From: an uncultured Ruminiclostridium sp.
GTDB lineage: Bacteria; Bacillota; Clostridia; Oscillospirales; Ruminococcaceae
Direction of reading: 5' to 3'
Assembly (NCBI GenBank): GCA_947594425.1
Contig: CANQED010000003.1
Coordinates: 124,001 to 188,000 of the forward strand
DNA length: 64,000 nucleotides
The notes under the pieces are model-generated. The model was not told the origin of the DNA and ran no database searches. It saw nothing but the letters and a program-made list of their open reading frames with translations. A program made the translations under genes and the position numbers. Shown here one piece after another: positions 35,251 to 43,587 of the stretch (position 1 is its first letter; each line of letters begins with the position of its first letter).

Positions 35251-36129
35251 TTAATACTCTGTTATCCTCTTATACAGCTCGGGTCGTCTGTCGCGAAATA
35301 CTCCCCAGCTCTGCCTTAATTCGAGGTCCGCGTCAAAGTCGAGCTCGGACAGTATGATATCCTCGCTCGTTCTGTCGGCAAAGGCGACAATTTCTCCCAA
35401 AGCGTCGGTGATAAACGACGAGCCGTAAAACTTAAGCGACGAGGACTGATGTTGATTTTCCGCCGAGGGGTAGACGTACTCAACGCCGACGCGGTTAGCC
35501 GCCGCGACGGGGATAAGATTAGCGCCCGCGTGTCCCTGCATTACGCGCTGCCAATGCGCCATAGAGTCCATATTGAGTATAGGCTCACTGCCTATCGCGG
35601 TGGGATAGAGCAGCAGCTCAGCGCCCATAAGCGCCATACACCGCGCCGCCTCGGGAAACCACTGATCCCAGCATATCCCCACGCCTATCCTGCCGAATTT
35701 GGTATCCCACACCTTAAAGCCGGTATCGCCCGGGGAAAAATAGAATTTTTCCTGATAAAAGTGATCGTCGGGGATATGGCTCTTGCGGTATACGCCGAGT
35801 ATATTGCCGTCGGCATTTATCACGGCGACGGAATTGAACATGGTGTTGCCGCTCTTTTCGTAAAAGCTTACGGGTATGACCGTACCCGTAGCGCGCGCGA
35901 TATCGCGAAAGCGCTTTATCGCAGGGTTGTCCTCGACATTCTCCGCCATATAATAAAAATCATAATTGCGCTGCTGACAAAAATACGGCGTTTCAAAAAG
36001 CTCGGGCAGAAGTATTATATTCGCGCCGAGCGCTGCGGCCTCGTTCGCCATTTTGACCGCCTTTTCGATATTCTCCTCCCGCTCTTCACAGCAGGACATC
36101 TGTATCACGGCAAGCGTGGGTCTTTTCAT
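35251..36129 (-). CDS. aguB: N-carbamoylputrescine amidase
   Basis: 292 residues, nitrilase superfamily. Hydrolyses N-carbamoylputrescine to putrescine, CO2 and ammonia. The Glu-Lys-Cys triad is visible in LLPELFE (about residue 43), YRKSHIP (about 118) and GVGICWDQWFPE (about 155). FETPYFCQQ and HWQRVMQGHAGAN are typical of AguB. It follows aguA after 8 bases and ends the iorA-iorB-aguA-aguB operon. Confidence 0.94.
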   Translation of the reverse strand: MKRPTLAVIQMSCCEEREENIEKAVKMANEAAALGANIILLPELFETPYFCQQRNYDFYYMAENVEDNPAIKRFRDIARATGTVIPVSFYEKSGNTMFNSVAVINADGNILGVYRKSHIPDDHFYQEKFYFSPGDTGFKVWDTKFGRIGVGICWDQWFPEAARCMALMGAELLLYPTAIGSEPILNMDSMAHWQRVMQGHAGANLIPVAAANRVGVEYVYPSAENQHQSSSLKFYGSSFITDALGEIVAFADRTSEDIILSELDFDADLELRQSWGVFRDRRPELYKRITEY

Positions 36130-36137
36130 ATTTCCCC

Positions 36138-37262
36138 CTATCCGCCGATGTACGGCATATTATGCGCGGGTATCTGGTGTGTAATACAGTGGATATTTCC
36201 CCCGCCTATGAGTATATCCCTCGCGTATATCCCCACCACCTTGCGGTCGGGGAATATTTTTTGCAAAATATCACGGGCGCGCATGTCGTTTTCGGCGTTC
36301 TCCCCGCCGAAAAACGGCATAATCACCCTGTCGTTAGCTATAAAAAGGTTGACGTAGCTCGCGCTTAATGGCTCGGTCGGGGTGCGGGTAGGTTGTCCGT
36401 TATACAATTCGAGCCCGCCGCACTCTTCTTCTGTCATATATATCGGGCGGGGCTGGGGTATCTTGTGCACCGTCAGCTTGTGCCCGTCGGCGGTGAGAGC
36501 ATTCTCGAGTATCTCGAGATTTTCCCTGCATATCGCGTGCTGGGGGCTGTTCTCGTCCTCCTCCCACGCAAGCAATACCTCATACGGCGAGCAAAATACG
36601 CAGATATTGTCGGTATGCCCGTTTGTTTCGTCGCCGATAATGCCGTCCTTGAGCCATATGACCTTTTGTATCCCGAGGCTGTCGCACAGCCGCGCCTCTA
36701 TCTGCGCCTTAGTGAGCTTAGGATTGCGCCCGGGGCTTAGCAAACAGCTCTCGGTGGTGATAAGCGTGCCCCTGCCGTCAGCGCTTATGCTTCCGCCCTC
36801 TAAGATAAAGTCCTCGCAGTCGTACATATCCGCGTCGTACAAATCGCACAGCTTAGAAGATACGGCGTTATCCTTATCCCACGGGAAATAGCACCCGTCG
36901 TACAGTCCGCCCCACGCGTTAAAGCCAAAGCTGACCCCGCGCATAACGCCGTCGGCATTTATCACCCACTCGGGAGATACGTCCCTCGCCCACGCGTCAT
37001 CTGAAGACATCTCGACCACTCTTATATCGGGAGGAAGAATAAGCCGCGCGTTTTGATACTCGCGGTGAGATACGAGCATGGTGACCCGCTCGCACTTTGC
37101 TATTTCGCCCGCGACATTAGCGAACGCCCTGCGGGCGTTTATCGCGCCGTACTGCCACGAGTCCGCCCTCTCGGGGAATATCATAACGCACCCGTAATGC
37201 CTGTCAAACTCGGCGGGCAGGTAAAATCCGTCCCTTTTCGCCGACGAATGAAGTATTTTCAT
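36138..37262 (-). CDS. aguA: Agmatine deiminase
   Basis: 374 residues, full length. Converts agmatine to N-carbamoylputrescine plus ammonia. Family blocks are the N-terminal GFYLPAEFDRHYGCVMIFPER, DDAWARDVSPEWV, the catalytic-His region GDETNGHTDNI and the catalytic Cys in GGGNIHCITHQIPA near residue 362. Its start is two bases after the iorB stop. With AguB it gives the two-step arginine-decarboxylation route to putrescine; neither an arginine decarboxylase nor an agmatine antiporter is in view. Confidence 0.95.
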   Translation of the reverse strand: MKILHSSAKRDGFYLPAEFDRHYGCVMIFPERADSWQYGAINARRAFANVAGEIAKCERVTMLVSHREYQNARLILPPDIRVVEMSSDDAWARDVSPEWVINADGVMRGVSFGFNAWGGLYDGCYFPWDKDNAVSSKLCDLYDADMYDCEDFILEGGSISADGRGTLITTESCLLSPGRNPKLTKAQIEARLCDSLGIQKVIWLKDGIIGDETNGHTDNICVFCSPYEVLLAWEEDENSPQHAICRENLEILENALTADGHKLTVHKIPQPRPIYMTEEECGGLELYNGQPTRTPTEPLSASYVNLFIANDRVIMPFFGGENAENDMRARDILQKIFPDRKVVGIYARDILIGGGNIHCITHQIPAHNMPYIGG

Positions 37263-37264
37263 AA

Positions 37265-37837
37265 TTAAACCATTTCTCTGCCGAGCTCAAAGGCTCTGCG
37301 ATTGATATCCAACACCTTAGCGGGGACGCATGCCTCTACCGCCTTTTCCCACAATTCTTTGTCAAAGCCGTCGTGCAGCTTGGACATAACGCCCATAAGC
37401 ACTACGTTTACCGCCTTTGCGCTGCCCGCCTTTTCGGCGGCACTAAGCGCGTCGACCGCGGTAAGCTTTATCCCTGCGGCGCGTATCTTGTCCTCTATGC
37501 CGTCGGGGTACTTTGCCGCCCCCGTGATAACGGGCATGGGCGATATGCGCTGTGTGTTGGTGATAAGCTCGCCGCCCGCCTTAAGATACGACATCCACCT
37601 CGCCGCCTCGAGCAGCTCAAAGCTGATTATCATATCCGCCTGCCCTTTTTCGATAACGGGGCTAAATACCTTATCGCCGTATCTTATATAGGTGACGACC
37701 GAGCCGCCGCGCTGGCTCATACCGTGCACCTCGCTTATCTTGACATCAAATCTGCTTTGCAGAACGTTTCCGAGTATGCGGCTTGCAAGCAGTGTCCCCT
37801 GCCCGCCTACGCCGACTAACATAATAGATCTAACCAT
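37265..37837 (-). CDS. iorB: Indolepyruvate:ferredoxin oxidoreductase, beta subunit
   Basis: 190 residues. The gamma-type subunit of the 2-oxoacid:ferredoxin oxidoreductase family, marked by GVGGQGTLLASRILG (residues 7-21), EVHGMSQRGGSVVTYIRYG and the C-terminal AFELGREM. With IorA it oxidises aryl pyruvates to aryl-acetyl-CoA while reducing ferredoxin. AGAGGAA lies nine bases before the ATG; it is four bases downstream of iorA. Confidence 0.94.
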   Translation of the reverse strand: MVRSIMLVGVGGQGTLLASRILGNVLQSRFDVKISEVHGMSQRGGSVVTYIRYGDKVFSPVIEKGQADMIISFELLEAARWMSYLKAGGELITNTQRISPMPVITGAAKYPDGIEDKIRAAGIKLTAVDALSAAEKAGSAKAVNVVLMGVMSKLHDGFDKELWEKAVEACVPAKVLDINRRAFELGREMV

Positions 37838-37841
37838 AGCA

Positions 37842-39575
37842 TTATTCCTCTATCGCGTCAAATTTGCACATCTGGCTGCAAAGTCCGCAGCCGACGCACA
37901 GCGTGCTGTCTATCGTAACGTGACTCTCTCCCCAGCACAGCGCGGGGCAGCCTATCCTCATACACGAGCGGCAATTTTTGCACTTAGCGGGGTCTATCTT
38001 AAAGGCGGGCTTGTGCTTTACGCTCTTTAGCAGGGCGCAGGGTCGGCGTGCGATTATTACCGACGGCTCGGGCTTATTAAGCTCCTCCTTTATCGCCTGC
38101 TCGACAGCGGACAGGTCGTTGGGGTCTATCACCCTGACGCTGTCTATCCCGACCGCGTGCGCGAGCGCCTCAAGGTCTACCGCCGCCGCAGGGTCGCCGT
38201 ATATATTCTTGCCGTTGGCGGGATTGTTCTGATGCCCCGTCATACCCGTTATGCTGTTGTCGAGGATAATAACGGTAGAATTGCTGCGGTTGTAGGCTAT
38301 GTTTATCAGCCCCGTAACGCCGCTGTGTATAAAGGTGCTGTCGCCTATCACCGCTACAGACTTGCCCTCGTATTCTCCGCGCCTGCCTTTATTAAAGCCG
38401 TGCAGACCGCTAATCGACGCGCCCATACATACAGTTGTATCTATCGCCGAGAGCGGAGCTGCCGAGCCGAGAGTATAGCAGCCTATATCTCCGCTGACGG
38501 TCACGCCGAGCTTGTTCAATATGTAGAATACCCCTCTGTGCGGACAGCCCGCGCAGAGCACGGGAGGACGCACGGGGACAGGCTCGGGAAAGTCGGTATA
38601 TTCGTCCTCTTCTGAGAGTATCACGCGCTTAATGCTGCTCTGAAAGTACTCGCCGAGGTAGGTGAACTTTTCTTTACCGACTACGTCTACGCCTATCTTG
38701 CGGCAGTGCGTCTCTATTATATCGTCGAGCTCTTCTATTACATACACCGTCTTATGCTTAGCGGCAAAGTCCTTTATCAGCTTTATCGGCAGCGGGTTTA
38801 TCAGCCCGAGCTTAAGATAATCCGCACTATCGCCGAGCGCCTCTTTAGCGTACTGATAGCATATCCCCGAGGTTATCACGCCGATATCCGCGCCGTTTTC
38901 TTCAGTGCGGTTGAGCGGACAGTCCTCGGCGTACTCGGTAAGCAGGCGGGTGCGCTCTTCTACGATAACGTGCTTTTTTATCGCGTTAGCGGGGACCATT
39001 ACATTCTTGGCTATATCTTTTTTATATTCTTTTAATTTAATGTCGGCGCGGTCGCTCTCGCTGACCGCCGACTGCGAATGGCTGACGCGGGTGGTGAGCC
39101 TTAATATAACGGGGGTGTCATATTTTTCCGAGAGCTCGTACGCCGCAATGGTATAATCCTTGCACTCCTGCGAGTCCGAGGGCTCGAGCATGGGTACCTT
39201 AGCCGCTATGGCATAGTGGCGCGAGTCCTGCTCGTTCTGCGAGCTGTGCATACCCGGGTCGTCGGCGACCGCGATAAGCATACCGCCGTTTACCCCGGTA
39301 TAAGACGCGGTGAATAGCGGGTCGGCGGCGACGTTCAGCCCGACGTGCTTCATCGCGCAAAAGCTGCGCGCGCCCGCTATGCTCGCGCCTACCGCCGTTT
39401 CGCAGGCGACCTTTTCATTGGGTGCCCACTCGCAGTAGAGCTCGTCGGGCGAGTACTTAGACGCCTCCTCGGTTATCTCGGTGCTCGGCGTACCGGGATA
39501 AGCCGAAACGACCGACACGCCCGCCTCGTACAGCCCGCGCGCGACCGCCTGATTTCCTAACATCAACTTTGACAT
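37842..39575 (-). CDS. iorA: Indolepyruvate:ferredoxin oxidoreductase, alpha subunit
   Basis: 577 residues from the ATG at 39575, which has GGAAAGGA upstream; longer in-frame starts would cross the promoter at 39645-39673. N-terminal pyrimidine-binding half (GNQAVARGLYEAGV, YPGTPSTEI), then the TPP-binding domain (GDIGCYTLGS, GDSTFIHSG, ILDNSITGMTGHQNNP). Two C-terminal ferredoxin-like clusters follow: CKNCRSCMRIGCPALCW and CVGCGLCSQMCKFDA. It breaks down aromatic amino acid-derived pyruvates and is the first gene of the operon with iorB, aguA and aguB. Confidence 0.95.
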   Translation of the reverse strand: MSKLMLGNQAVARGLYEAGVSVVSAYPGTPSTEITEEASKYSPDELYCEWAPNEKVACETAVGASIAGARSFCAMKHVGLNVAADPLFTASYTGVNGGMLIAVADDPGMHSSQNEQDSRHYAIAAKVPMLEPSDSQECKDYTIAAYELSEKYDTPVILRLTTRVSHSQSAVSESDRADIKLKEYKKDIAKNVMVPANAIKKHVIVEERTRLLTEYAEDCPLNRTEENGADIGVITSGICYQYAKEALGDSADYLKLGLINPLPIKLIKDFAAKHKTVYVIEELDDIIETHCRKIGVDVVGKEKFTYLGEYFQSSIKRVILSEEDEYTDFPEPVPVRPPVLCAGCPHRGVFYILNKLGVTVSGDIGCYTLGSAAPLSAIDTTVCMGASISGLHGFNKGRRGEYEGKSVAVIGDSTFIHSGVTGLINIAYNRSNSTVIILDNSITGMTGHQNNPANGKNIYGDPAAAVDLEALAHAVGIDSVRVIDPNDLSAVEQAIKEELNKPEPSVIIARRPCALLKSVKHKPAFKIDPAKCKNCRSCMRIGCPALCWGESHVTIDSTLCVGCGLCSQMCKFDAIEE

Positions 39576-39644
39576 AAAGCTATCCTTTCCGTGCGGCGGC
39601 GCTTGCCGCCGACAGTATTTTTTAAAGCGATATTCCTTATAAAA

Positions 39645-39673
39645 ATTATACAATAACCCGTCGAAAATGTCAA
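39645..39673 (-). promoter_or_regulatory. Consensus promoter of iorAB-aguAB
   Basis: On the minus strand TTGACA (39668-39673), 17-base spacer, TATAAT (39645-39650). The leader carries a strong GGCGGC-GCTT-GCCGCC hairpin at 39595-39610, 20 bases before the iorA start, that could affect translation or RNA stability. Confidence 0.88.
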
Positions 39674-39698
39674 TAAAAATGCCGATATTCCGCAGCTG

Positions 39699-39727
39699 TT
39701 GATTTTTGCCGATTAATATGCTAAAAT
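39699..39727 (+). promoter_or_regulatory. Promoter of the secA-like gene
   Basis: TTGATT (39699-39704), 17-base spacer, TAAAAT (39722-39727). It places the start of transcription near 39734 and so rules out the in-frame ATG at 39706. Confidence 0.7.
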
Positions 39728-39762
39728 ATCTATATATTAAATTTTTGCAAAGGATAAGGGAA

Positions 39763-42099
39763 ATGGTAAATTCACGGTTTTTATCGCTCTGTGCCGATGT
39801 AAGAGCGAACGAGGGCGGCGAGATAAGCGCCCTTATGGAAAGCGGCGATATGGCAAAGGTGTTCGCCGCGTGCGGCACAGCCGCAAAGCAAACGCTTGAT
39901 ATAGTCCCCTACGACGAGCAGATAGCCGCCGCTGCGGAGCTTGTAGACGGCAAAATAGTCGAGATGGCTACCGGCGAGGGCAAAACTCTCTCGGCGGTGC
40001 TCGCGGCGTGCTATATGGCGAGCAAGGGGCACAGGGTGCATATCCTCACCTTTAATGACTATCTCGCGCGGCGCGACTATGGCTGGATGAAGCCGATATA
40101 CGATATGTGCGGGATCTGTGCCGCCTGCGTAAGACAAGGTATGAGCGCCGACGAGAAGAGGGCGGCGTACTCGGCTAAGGTCGTGTACGTCACGGCGAGG
40201 GAGTGCGGCTTTGACTTTCTGCGGGATTTTGTCGCGGAAAAAGAGGAGGACTGCGTACACTGCGGCTTTGACACCGCCATAGTCGACGAGGCGGACAGCA
40301 TACTTATAGACGAGGGGCGGGTGCCGCTGGTCATCGCGGGAGAGACCTCGGTCGTCCCCGACGCGGACCTTAAGGAGATATACCAGAAAGTAAGCGCGTT
40401 TGACGATACTTTATACGAGATAAACGACGAGCTCGAAACAATATACCTAACGCCAAAGGGCGAGGACGAGTGCGAGCGGATATTCTTAAACGGCGGGGGG
40501 CTGTACGACGAGGAAAATAACGCCCTGCTCACTAAGATAACCGACTGCCTGCGCGCGGCGTTTTTGCTTAAAATAGACGAGGACTATATCGTAAAGGACG
40601 GCGGGATAAAGATAATCGACGAGTTTACCGGGCGCGCCGCGCCCAATCGCCGCTATCCCGGGTCATTGCAGGCGGCCGTGGAGATAAAAGAGGGCATACA
40701 GAGCACCAGCAGGGGCGTAATTATGGGGGTAGTGCCGATACAATTTTTCGTGCGGCAGTATTCTCACCTTTCCGGTATGACGGGCACCGCAAAGTCCTCC
40801 GAGGACGAGTTTTACCAGCTGTACGACCTTAAGATAAGCGTGATAGATACCCATTTTCCGTGTAAAAGGACAGACCACCCCGCCGAGGTGTATCTCACTA
40901 AGGCGGCGAAAAAGGACGCGGTCATCAGGTGCATAAAGTCCGCTCACGAAAAGGGACAGCCGATACTTATCGGTGTGTCTGGCATAGACGCGGGAGAAGA
41001 GCTATACGAGCGGCTAAAGGCCGAGGGCATAGACGCGGCTTTGCTTACGGCAAAAAACGACGAGCTCGAGGCGGATATCATCAAGGACGCGGGCAAGCCG
41101 TACGCCGTGACCGTCTCGGCCAATATGTCGGGCAGAGGCGTTGATATAAAGCTCGGCGGCGCGGACGAGTCCGAGCGCGATAAGGTGCAGGACGCGGGCG
41201 GCCTGCTAATAATAGGCACGTATCTAAGTGAGAACCTGCGCGGCGATAAGCAGCTCTCGGGGCGGTCGGGTCGTCAGGGCGACCCCGGCGAGAGCAGGTT
41301 TTTCGTGTCGCTCGAGGACGATATTATGCAAAAATACGGCATTAAAAAGCTGATACCGAGGCGGCACTATCCCAACACCGAGACGGGCGAGGCTATAACC
41401 GACCGCGTGGTGATAAGAGAGGCAGAGCGCATACAGCGCATAGCGCAGGGCGATACCCTCGAATTAAGGCGCAGACTGCTGAAATTTACCATGATAGGCG
41501 AAAAGCACCGCGACGCGGTATTCTCACGCAGAAAGGCGTTTTTGACAGGTCAGACCGAGGTAAGGATATGGCAGGAAAATTTCTCCGAGCAATATAATGA
41601 GGCTGTCGGCAAATTCGGCGAGACCGCCGTATGCGAACTGCAGCGCCGCCTTATCCTATCGGTGATAAACGAGTACTGGAGCGACTACCTCGACTATACC
41701 TCATACCTGCGCGACGGGATACACCTTACGAGAATAGGCGGTAAAAATCCCGCCGACGAGTACAATATCGTCTGCGAGGAATTTTTCTCGGGTATGGAGG
41801 AGCAAATAATAGATAATATGGGCGAACAGCTCGAGAGGCTTAACGCCTTAGACGATATAGCCGAGTTTAAGATAAACTCCCCGTCGGCGCTGTGGACGTA
41901 TGTGCTGAACGAGAGCGGCGAGGAGCTGCTCAAAAAGAGCTTTATCGAGACAGCGCTCAGCTCATCGGAGGAAGAAGAGTACTACGAGGACGAGGAGTAT
42001 GAGGACAGCGAGAACGAAGAAGATCAGCCGCCAAGCGAAGAAGAAAAGGACGAGCCTAAAAAAGGCGGCTTTTTCGGCAAATTTTTCAAGAAGAAATAG
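39763..42099 (+). CDS. Accessory SecA-like (SecA2-type) translocase ATPase
   Basis: 778 residues from the ATG at 39763 (AAGGATAAGGG upstream). SecA motor features are MATGEGKTLSAVLAA (Walker A), FNDYLARRD, VDEADSILIDEGRVPL (Walker B), GMTGTA, SANMSGRGVDIKLGG and SGRSGRQGDPG. It is shorter than housekeeping SecA and lacks the C-terminal zinc-binding Cys motif; instead it ends in an acidic stretch (SSSEEEEYYEDEEYEDSE) and a basic amphipathic tail GGFFGKFFKKK. It could drive export of a subset of surface proteins. No SecY2 or accessory Sec genes are nearby, so partner and clients are unknown. Confidence 0.85.
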   Translation: MVNSRFLSLCADVRANEGGEISALMESGDMAKVFAACGTAAKQTLDIVPYDEQIAAAAELVDGKIVEMATGEGKTLSAVLAACYMASKGHRVHILTFNDYLARRDYGWMKPIYDMCGICAACVRQGMSADEKRAAYSAKVVYVTARECGFDFLRDFVAEKEEDCVHCGFDTAIVDEADSILIDEGRVPLVIAGETSVVPDADLKEIYQKVSAFDDTLYEINDELETIYLTPKGEDECERIFLNGGGLYDEENNALLTKITDCLRAAFLLKIDEDYIVKDGGIKIIDEFTGRAAPNRRYPGSLQAAVEIKEGIQSTSRGVIMGVVPIQFFVRQYSHLSGMTGTAKSSEDEFYQLYDLKISVIDTHFPCKRTDHPAEVYLTKAAKKDAVIRCIKSAHEKGQPILIGVSGIDAGEELYERLKAEGIDAALLTAKNDELEADIIKDAGKPYAVTVSANMSGRGVDIKLGGADESERDKVQDAGGLLIIGTYLSENLRGDKQLSGRSGRQGDPGESRFFVSLEDDIMQKYGIKKLIPRRHYPNTETGEAITDRVVIREAERIQRIAQGDTLELRRRLLKFTMIGEKHRDAVFSRRKAFLTGQTEVRIWQENFSEQYNEAVGKFGETAVCELQRRLILSVINEYWSDYLDYTSYLRDGIHLTRIGGKNPADEYNIVCEEFFSGMEEQIIDNMGEQLERLNALDDIAEFKINSPSALWTYVLNESGEELLKKSFIETALSSSEEEEYYEDEEYEDSENEEDQPPSEEEKDEPKKGGFFGKFFKKK

Positions 42100-42111
42100 A
42101 AAGGGCGTAAA

Positions 42112-43482
42112 ATGGACTGTATAGCCGCGATCTCCACCCCCACAGCGCAGGGCGGTGTGTCGATGATACGAATATCGGGCGAGGACGCGATAAATGTCGC
42201 AAAGGCGGTATTTAAGCCTATATACCCCGTCACGGACATAGACGAAATGGCGGGCTATACCGCCGCATACGGGCAGGTGTACCGTAAAGGGGAAAAGCTC
42301 GACGACGGGATACTGACGGTTTTTCTCGCGCCGCACAGCTACACGGGAGAAAACGTCGCGGAGATAACCTGCCACGGCGGAATATTGGTCACGCGGCGGG
42401 TACTGCTCGCGTGCATAGAGGCGGGGGCGCGGTATGCCGCCGCAGGAGAATTTACTAAGCGCGCTTTACTTAACGGGAAAATGTCTCTCACCGAGGCGGA
42501 GGCCGTCATAGATATGATAAACGCCGAGAGCGACGGCTATATCGCTGCGGCAAAGGCTCAGCACGACGGGGCGCTCTCCCGCCGCATAGAGGCACTGTGC
42601 TCGCGCATACGCTCCGCCGCCGAAGAAATAACCGCGTGGATAGACTATCCCGACGAGGCGGAGCAGGAGGACGAGATAGTGCTCTCTGACCGCGAAAAGG
42701 AGCTAAGCGATATAAAGGGCGAGATAGACGCGCTGCTTATAAGCTTTGAGGGCGGAAAGGCGCTAAGGGACGGCATATCCGCCGCGATAGTCGGCAGGAC
42801 CAACGCGGGAAAGTCCACGCTGATGAACCTATTATCGGGCGAGGACGTAAGCATAGTCACCGATTTAGAGGGTACCACCCGCGATATAGTCGAGCAGACG
42901 GTAAACGTCGGGGACATACGCCTTAACCTTGCCGACTGCGCGGGGCTGAGAGACGCGGGGGACAAGGCGGAGCAAATTGGCATAGAGCGTATGCTGAGGC
43001 GGCTCGACAATTCGAGGATAATACTCGCGGTCTTTGACGGCTCGCGCGAATTGTCCGACGACGACAACAGCCTTATAGAGCGCCTGTGCGGCAAGAACGT
43101 CCTGCCGATAATAAACAAATCCGACCTTGCTACAAGAGAAGACGTGATAAGCGCGGTAAAGACGCTCGGCGAGCCCGTAATTATATCCGCGAAAAGCGGC
43201 GAGGGCGAGCAGCGGCTTTTATCCGAGATAGTACGCCTGTGCGGGTTAAAACGGCTAAACCCTGGCGAGGGCTTTATCGCCAACGACCGTCAGCGCGACT
43301 GCGCCCTAAGGGCAAAAAAGCACATAGACGCGGCGTATGACGCGATATGCGGCGGGTTTACCGTGGACGCGGTGGGCGTAGAGCTAGAGGAGGCGCTCTC
43401 CTGTCTGTATGAGCTTGACGGTAAAGAGGCGGGAGAGGAGATAATCGACGGAGTGTTCAAGCGCTTTTGCGTGGGGAAATAA
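42112..43482 (+). CDS. mnmE: tRNA modification GTPase MnmE
   Basis: 456 residues, full length. With MnmG it installs carboxymethylaminomethyl groups on U34 of tRNAs. N-terminal folate-binding domain (AAISTPTAQGGVSMIRISG), helical domain, and an inserted G domain (about residues 218-375) with GRTNAGKSTLMN, the K-loop/switch GTTRDIVE, DCAGLR and NKSD. The C-terminus FCVGK carries the active-site Cys. It starts 12 bases after the secA-like gene, so the two are co-transcribed. mnmG is not in the window. Confidence 0.96.
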   Translation: MDCIAAISTPTAQGGVSMIRISGEDAINVAKAVFKPIYPVTDIDEMAGYTAAYGQVYRKGEKLDDGILTVFLAPHSYTGENVAEITCHGGILVTRRVLLACIEAGARYAAAGEFTKRALLNGKMSLTEAEAVIDMINAESDGYIAAAKAQHDGALSRRIEALCSRIRSAAEEITAWIDYPDEAEQEDEIVLSDREKELSDIKGEIDALLISFEGGKALRDGISAAIVGRTNAGKSTLMNLLSGEDVSIVTDLEGTTRDIVEQTVNVGDIRLNLADCAGLRDAGDKAEQIGIERMLRRLDNSRIILAVFDGSRELSDDDNSLIERLCGKNVLPIINKSDLATREDVISAVKTLGEPVIISAKSGEGEQRLLSEIVRLCGLKRLNPGEGFIANDRQRDCALRAKKHIDAAYDAICGGFTVDAVGVELEEALSCLYELDGKEAGEEIIDGVFKRFCVGK

Positions 43483-43491
43483 TTGCACATT

Positions 43492-43526
43492 ATCAAGTCC
43501 CTTTCTAAACGGGGACTTGATTTTTA
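43492..43526 (+). terminator. Rho-independent terminator after mnmE
   Basis: ATCAAGTCCC (43492-43501) pairs with GGGACTTGAT (43512-43521), followed by TTTTATTT. Confidence 0.88.
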
Positions 43527-43545
43527 TTTCATTTTATGCGATAAT
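43517..43545 (+). promoter_or_regulatory. Possible promoter of the P-type ATPase-like gene, overlapping the mnmE terminator
   Basis: TTGATT (43517-43522), 17-base spacer, GATAAT (43540-43545). The -35 box is inside the right arm of the terminator hairpin. Confidence 0.45.
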
Positions 43546-43587
43546 ATATAATAGGGAAAAATTTATATAATGCAGGAAAGAGAAAAT

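Noticed and set aside
39576..39878. N-terminal extension of iorA
   Set aside because: The consensus promoter at 39645-39673 and the ribosome site before 39575 show that translation starts at MSKLML.
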